From: Microvelia longipes
Lineage: Eukaryota; Arthropoda; Insecta; Hemiptera; Veliidae
Length of the DNA stretch: 64,000 nucleotides
NCBI GenBank assembly: GCA_018340805.1
Contig: JACMZG010001913.1
Span: 17,096,527 to 17,160,526, forward strand
Direction: 5' to 3'
Shown: piece after piece, positions 59,041 through 64,000 of the stretch
Layout of the letters: every line of letters begins with the position of its first letter
Position numbering within the stretch: the stretch's first letter is position 1
Notes under the pieces: generated by a model
What the model saw: only the letters and a program-made list of their open reading frames with translations
What the model was told of the DNA's origin: nothing
Database searches by the model: none
Translations under genes and position numbers: made by a program

Positions 59041-59295
59041 ATGGTATATTTACGAAATTCGGTTAAGTGTATACCCTAACGTAATAAAAATATATTACGT
59101 AATGGTATACAGTTTACCGAATTTCAACTTAATTTGTTTTTTCCGATTTTTTAAAAAACGTACACAATACCAAATTTCAATCCGATCACATAATTTTTCC
59201 GCGTTTTATGATTTTTTTGTTATTTTTGCTGTCATTATTGCGGGTTAATGTCGCCATAAAAAAATTATTTCCCGAATAGCACATTCGGAAGCATA
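59041..59295 (-). repeat. Family H repeat, 3' half
   Basis: Minus strand: ATTATTTTTT..GCGACATTAACCCGCAATAA, GATCGGATTGAAATTTGGTA, AATTAAGTTGAAATTCGGTA. It ends with an inverted repeat at about 59065-59130 (GGTATACAC..ATTACG against CGTAAT..GTATACC). It precedes a 5S SINE in the same orientation, the fourth locus with this order. Confidence 0.65.
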
Positions 59296-59304
59296 TTCGG
59301 AAGC

Positions 59305-59380
59305 AGAAAATATTCGACCTCACATCATAAAATTGTTAATAGTGTTTAAACTGTTCAAGGTAGAAAGGGGAAATTGGGGA
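59305..59380 (+). repeat. Scrap of the 28.2 kb foldback arm
   Basis: AAATATTCGACCTCACATCA, TAAAATTGTTAATAG and TAGAAAGGGGAAAT match 28335-28395 in order. Confidence 0.65.
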
Positions 59381-59384
59381 AATT

Positions 59385-60400
59385 GGAAATCCAAAAAAAA
59401 AATGTTTTTTTTCAATATTTTGAAAATTACACATACATGATTAAGCTATAACTTTGCTTGTAGGCAAATACACAAGAATGTTTTTGGTGATTAATGTTGG
59501 CACTGGTAAGGGGTCTTTGTGATATAATTTTTATTAAAAAGTATACATGTCCAAGGGAGATATTTAAGGTCAAGAATGACCAAAAATTAAAAAATATGGA
59601 TTTTCAAAAAATCATAGCTCATAAACGAATTATATTAATGCTTTGAAAATTTGTTGATTGCTTGTCTTATAGTAAGTAACTCCTAAAAAATTGGGAGTAC
59701 TTAATTTATGTTGCTTCACATTATAAAAAAATATATATTTTATTAATATTTGGAAAATCACACATACATGATTTAGCTATAACTTTGCTTGTGGGCAAAT
59801 ACACAAGAATGTTTTTGGTGATTAATGTTGGCACTGGTAAGGGGTCTTTGTGATATAATTTTTATTAAAAAGTATACATGTCCAAGGGAGATATTTAAGG
59901 TCAAGAATGACCAATAATTAAAAAATATGGATTTTCAAAAAATCATAACTCATAAACGAATTATATTAATGCTTTGAAAATTTTGTTGATTGCTTGTCTA
60001 ATAGTAAGTAACTCCTAAAAAAATTGGGAGTACTTAATTTATGTTGCTTCACATTAAAAAAAAGATATATTTTATTAATATTTGGAAAATCACACATACA
60101 TGATTTAGCTATAACTTTGCTTGTGGGCAAATACACAAGAATGTTTTTGGTGGTTTATGTTGACACTGGTAAGGGGTCTTTGTGATATGATTTTTATTAA
60201 AAAGTATAAATGTCCAAGTGAGATATTAAAGGTCAAAAATGACCAATAATTAAAGAATATGGATTTTCAAAAAATCATAACTCATAAACGAATTATATTA
60301 ATGCTTTGAAAATTTTGTTGATTGCTTGTCTAATAGTAAGTAACTCCTAAAAAAAATTGGGAGCTATTAATTCAGATTTCTTCATATTATAAAAAAATGT
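59385..60400. repeat. Satellite, 331 bp unit, three copies
   Basis: ACACATACATGATTTAGCTA recurs at 59429, 59760 and 60092 (spacings 331 and 332). Each unit has GGGGTCTTTGTGATATAATT, AAAAAGTATACATGTCCAAG, AATCATAACTCATAAACGAA and AGTAACTCCTAAAAAATTGG. Units are about 95% alike by eye. No protein-like frame runs through them. Confidence 0.95.
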
Positions 60401-60793
60401 TAAAATTTTCATATATTTTTAAGAAACCCTAAAAATTTGGAGCCCCAATTGCCCCCAAGGAGCGGTCATAGAGTAAAAGTGTCAAGGGCCAAATGTAGCT
60501 CAAAGCTTGCTTTAAACGGATCCGTTCATATTTTTGCTGTAGTACAAGCGAGAACCGAGTATCGGCTGCTCATCTGAAGGTCAAAAATCACTAAATTTTA
60601 GGGACGGAGGACCATAAAAGTGACCAAAAAAAGAACGGGTGACCATAAAAAATTTATATTGGTCATTTTTTACTCACCATATATATGGGTATCAATAGCA
60701 AAATAATTATCAAAATCTATTTTTTTAGAGCACCCAAGTCTGGGACACTTGATATGGATTGACCCCTCTGTAATTAACTCAGCGAAGGGAAGA
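60401..60793. other. No gene seen
   Basis: Slightly GC-richer, with GGTGACCATAAAA repeated twice. No frame or repeat family recognised. Confidence 0.4.
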
Positions 60794-60795
60794 TA

Positions 60796-61599
60796 CGAGT
60801 GTTCAAAAAGTATCGCGAATTTTGAATTTTCGCGGGTTATGTTGGTACTCATCTCTCACTTATGCCGACAAGCTCAGCTATTTTGAATTTTCACTTAATT
60901 GTTGACAGATGCTCTGCTTGCACGTGTTTTGGATTTTACTCCAAAAAATGGATCAAAGAACCTGTATCAAATTTTGTGTGAAAAGCAAAATGAAGTGCGC
61001 GATGCATTCCGAATGTTGACTGTGCATACGGAGAAGCTACCTTGGACCGAAACAACGTTTATCGGTGGTACATAATGTTCTCAGAAGGCCGAGAAGATGA
61101 GAACGACGAAGAGCGTGACGGAAGCTCAATCATCTCAATGGAAGCTGCCGCACGAACCAAGACTGGAAAAAGCGCGCCAAGTGCGGTCGAATGTGAAAGT
61201 TTTGCTGACAGTTTTCTTCGATTGTAAAGGCGTGGTGCATCATGAGTTCTTGATGATAACAGTCAATAAGGAATATTACCTGCAAGTTACGCGCAATTGG
61301 CGCAAAGCAATCCGCCAGAAACGCCCGGATTTGTGGAAGAACAAAAATTGGCTTTTGCACCACGATAACACCCCTGTTCGCACATCGTTGCTTGCGCGCG
61401 ACTTTTTGGCCAAAACCAACACTAATGATGCCGCAGCCACCGATTCCCCAGATCTGGCCCCCCGTGACTTTTCTGTTCCCTAAACTGAAGAGCCCATGAA
61501 AGGACGATGTTACGCTACGCTTGACGAGATAAAGACGCCATCAAAGGAGGAGCTGAACAAAATAAAAAAAAATATTTTTTGAATTTTGAACACACCTCG
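60796..61599 (+). mobile_element. Mariner transposon, internally deleted
   Basis: The left end CGAGTGTTCAAAAAGTATCG and the right end (inverse reading CGAGGTGTGTTCAAAATTCA) form imperfect inverted repeats, each next to a TA. The element is about 804 bp; intact mariners are near 1.3 kb. The difference fits the deletion seen in the transposase. A fragment of its left end occurs at 56768. Confidence 0.85.
60948..61580 (+). pseudogene. Mariner transposase remnant (D,D34D type)
   Basis: Starts with MDQRTCIKFCVKSKMKCA and, after a small frame break, DRNNVYRWYIMFSEGREDEN (helix-turn-helix region). At about 61115-61130 it jumps straight to QSSQWKLPHEPRLEKARQVR and SNVKVLLTVFFDCKGVVHHE, so about 130-150 residues, including the first catalytic Asp, are deleted. 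LLHHDNTPVRTS keeps the second Asp and SPDLAPRDF the third. The frame breaks again after this. The protein would cut and paste the element at TA sites; this copy cannot. Confidence 0.85.
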
Positions 61600-61855
61600 T
61601 ATGTATGACACAGATACATCCACAAAAATGCATTATGATAAACACCACTGGAAACGCCTAAATGGGCAATCCAAATGTGATCTCAGTTTTGAATTATTAA
61701 GGTGAACATGATGGTTTTTCTTTAGAAATAGGTGAGGAAAATTATCAACGATATTGATGAATGGAAAAGTTTAATACGAAAAATACACGTGTTAAAAGAA
61801 CCATTAAATTCATGAATCGTTAAACGTATTCTTTACGTAAAAGTAACACATACAA
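61600..61855. other. No feature recognised
   Basis: AT-rich flank between the mariner and the minisatellite. Confidence 0.4.
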
Positions 61856-62770
61856 CGCAAAACCAATTAAAAGAAATAACATGTAAAAACACTCGATATA
61901 TATGCAACTGTTATTAATAACAAGTTAACACTCGATATAAACAATTTATAACAACTTAAGTAACAAGTGTTATAAGTAACAAGTAAACAAACGTAAAGTA
62001 AACACGTGAAATCGATACACCTATAATAACTAACAAGTAAACACAAAATCGAAAAACGTGTTAAAAGTAACAATTAAACAGACGTAATTAAAAAAAGTAA
62101 ACACAAAATCGAAAAACGTGTTAAAAGTAACAATTAAACAGACGTAATTGAAAAAAGTAAACACACGAAATCGATAAACCTGTTATAAGTATCAAGTAAA
62201 CAAACGTAAAGTAAACACACGAAATCGATAAACCTGTTAAATGTAACAAGTAAACAAACGTAAAGTAAACACACGAAATCGATACACCTATAACAACTAA
62301 CAAGTAAACACAAAATCGAAAAACGTGTTAAATTAACAGGTAAACAGATGTAATCGACAAAAGTAAAAAACATACGAAACAAAGTAAACCTGTTATAAGT
62401 AACAAGTAAACAAACGTAAAGTAAACACACGGAATCGATACACCTATAACAACTAACAAGTAAACACAAAATCGAAAAACGTGTTAAATTAACAGGTAAA
62501 CAGATGTAATCGACAAAAGTAAAGTAAACATACGAAACAAAGTAAACCTGTTATAAGTAACAAGTAAACAAACGTAAAGTAAACACACGAAATCGATAAA
62601 CCTGTTATAAGAATCAAGTAAACACACGAAATCGATAAACCTGTTATAAGTATCAAGTAAACAAACGTAAAGTAAACACACAAAATCGATAAACCTGTTT
62701 TAAGTTTCAAGTAAACCCAAAATCGAAAAACGTTTTAAAAGTACCAAGTAAACAAACGAAATAGATTAAT
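61856..62770. repeat. Minisatellite, about 50-60 bp variable unit
   Basis: Built from AAGTAAACACACGAAATCGA, TAAACCTGTTATAAGTAACA, AGTAAACAAACGTAAAGTAA and AACACAAAATCGAAAAACGT. Unit types alternate irregularly and a block of about 155-200 bp (62280-62430 and 62440-62600) is itself repeated. Long minus-strand frames through it (Cys/Leu/Tyr-rich) are by-products of the periodicity. Confidence 0.95.
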
Positions 62771-64000
62771 GAGTAAAAAATTAAAAAGATGAAATAGATA
62801 AAACGAGTTGAATGTAACGGTTAAAACACACGTGTCGTGTTAATAAGAAACAAATCAATAACTTTTTAATAAGACAAATATAAAACTTCAAACATACCTT
62901 TGATGCCAAGTGAATTTGATAATTAAAACGAGGAACCGAAGATATTTTCGGGTAAAAACGGTTTATTATGGGTATGATGTTGGTGTGCCGGCTCGCGGAA
63001 CGTTAGTGAGTAAGGTCATGGTTTCCAAGAGAATACGTCTGTCTCAAAGCCAAACAGAGTTAGACATATAATTCGCATTTCGGTTAACCGAAACCCAGAT
63101 ATTATTTATATTAAATTCAATAACAATAATATAAAACAAACAATATATAACAAAAATTAATTATTTTACGTATATTTTTAAATATAATTAATATTTTTTA
63201 ATATCTAATCAAGTCAAAAATCAATTCTAATTTTATTAAATAACATATAAAATAACTACAACTTTAACACGAAAAGTTTTTAGACTGCACAACATTATTT
63301 ATATTAAATATATAAAATTTATATTAATTAAAATATTTGTACAAGTTATTTTTGATAATTTTATTTTATTTCACTTTTAAATATAATTTTATATACTAAT
63401 TAAGTTTGCTTCAATTTTAATATCATTAAGTAACATATATAATAATAAATAAGAACAATGTTTTGCAGAATCCTCAAGTACTTAACTCTTTTTAATTGAC
63501 ACGCTCACTTGAATTTTTTCTTGTTCTTTTTTAAAAAAAATCTCTCCCCACTTTTCTCATTTTTTTGAGGGTGGGCACTTCCAAAAAAATACATGCAAAA
63601 AACTGCATTAAGGCTACACTTGAAAAAATTCACTGAACTGTGATATCTCCTGAAAACCTTTTGAATAAGAAAATATAGCCGTGTTTTGAAGGGTCCGCAT
63701 TCAAACTTATTTGTGAACAATGAAGTTCAAAATAGTATAAAAATATAAGTTAAAGAACACATACAAGAGTATGTTAAATTTTAAAATGTAGACTTTTTTT
63801 ACCTAAAAAACTTTTAACAAATAAACTGAGCCTATTAACAGAGGTAAATGTCAAAATATTTTTAGGTGAAATCAGGTGTAATATTTCCTATTGGACACCC
63901 AAAAATATTGTGTTTTAGGGGGTTCGACACCTAAAAAAGTATAATTTTCAAAATACTTCAAATATACCACCTAAAGTGTCAAACTATTTTTAGGTGTTAT
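62771..64000. other. AT-rich stretch, no gene seen
   Basis: The last 160 bp contain several TTTTTAGGTG and CACCTAAA phrases in both orientations (for example 63862, 63929, 63968, 63991), perhaps the edge of another inverted structure continuing past the window. Confidence 0.4.

Noticed and set aside
62121..62710. Long Cys/Leu/Tyr-rich minus-strand frames in three phases
   Set aside because: They arise from the periodicity of the minisatellite; all frames are open because the units lack certain codons.

Overview
This is an AT-rich, gene-desert stretch of a eukaryotic nuclear genome, most likely from an arthropod and probably an insect. That guess rests on the mix of elements: a mariner with a D,D34D-type transposase, non-LTR retroposons with a C-terminal RNase H domain and TAA-type tails, a Penelope-like GIY-YIG fragment, a Ty3/gypsy element and a hAT-type element. 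I found no host protein-coding gene, no intact tRNA or rRNA gene and no bacterial-style operon. Every recognisable coding stretch belongs to a mobile element and nearly all are broken.

Four interspersed families make up much of the window; the names are mine. Family 5S is a SINE of about 250-280 bp whose head is the internal promoter half of 5S rRNA and whose body carries copies of a GAGCGAAGCGAG hairpin motif; at least seven substantial copies and several scraps occur on both strands. Family H is an interspersed repeat of about 530 bp that begins with a hairpin, has a GTCT/GT core, and at four loci directly precedes a 5S head. Family P is a palindromic element of about 400-560 bp with arms of up to about 190 bp. 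Family C is a composite repeat of about 1 kb with tRNA-like B-box sequence, a central AC/TA microsatellite and a hairpin end; it occurs in opposite orientation near 2.2-3.2 kb and 44.1-45.6 kb, with fragments elsewhere.

Layout. 1.1-3.5 kb: H, P, C and 5S in series. 5.2-6.2 kb: two minisatellites. 7.5-8.3 kb: Penelope-like GIY-YIG fragment between 200 bp inverted repeats. 9.7-10.5 kb: 3' end of an I-type LINE, minus strand. 12.0-12.9 kb: a foldback, then H plus 5S. 13.4-17.9 kb: a Ty3/gypsy retrotransposon with identical 114 bp LTRs but many frame breaks and a deletion after the reverse transcriptase YLDD. 22.0-22.7 kb: a TIR element followed by two perfect hairpins. 24.6-31.6 kb: minisatellite, 5S copies, a 100 bp AT palindrome, LINE fragments, long TA tracts and a hAT-ended element (8 bp target duplication) with a TA tract and a 1.2 kb foldback nested inside. 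32.2-32.7 kb: 49-50 bp minisatellite. 35.2-36.7 kb: TIR element, short tandem array, LINE tail. 38.0-38.6 kb: tRNA-derived SINE and a related stem-loop. 40.4-43.1 kb: satellite with a 253 bp higher-order unit built of four diverged monomers. 44.1-49.1 kb: C and P copies, a GCGAAGC-tipped hairpin, a TTAC/TTA array and a 5S copy. 50.1-56.9 kb: LINE fragments, H and 5S pieces and two arrays of short hairpin motifs. 57.0-57.3 kb: an unexplained GC-rich patch. 58.3-62.8 kb: TA tract, 5S plus H, a 331 bp satellite, an internally deleted mariner and a 50-60 bp minisatellite. The rest has nothing I can name.

There is no interacting gene set. The most unusual themes are the 5S-headed SINE, the recurrence of the very stable mini-hairpin GCGAAGC at the heart of several repeat types, a stem-loop shared by two retroposon ends with a paired base change, and perfect short-loop palindromes. 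All alignments were done by eye; copy boundaries are good to about 5-20 bp unless a TIR or LTR fixes them.
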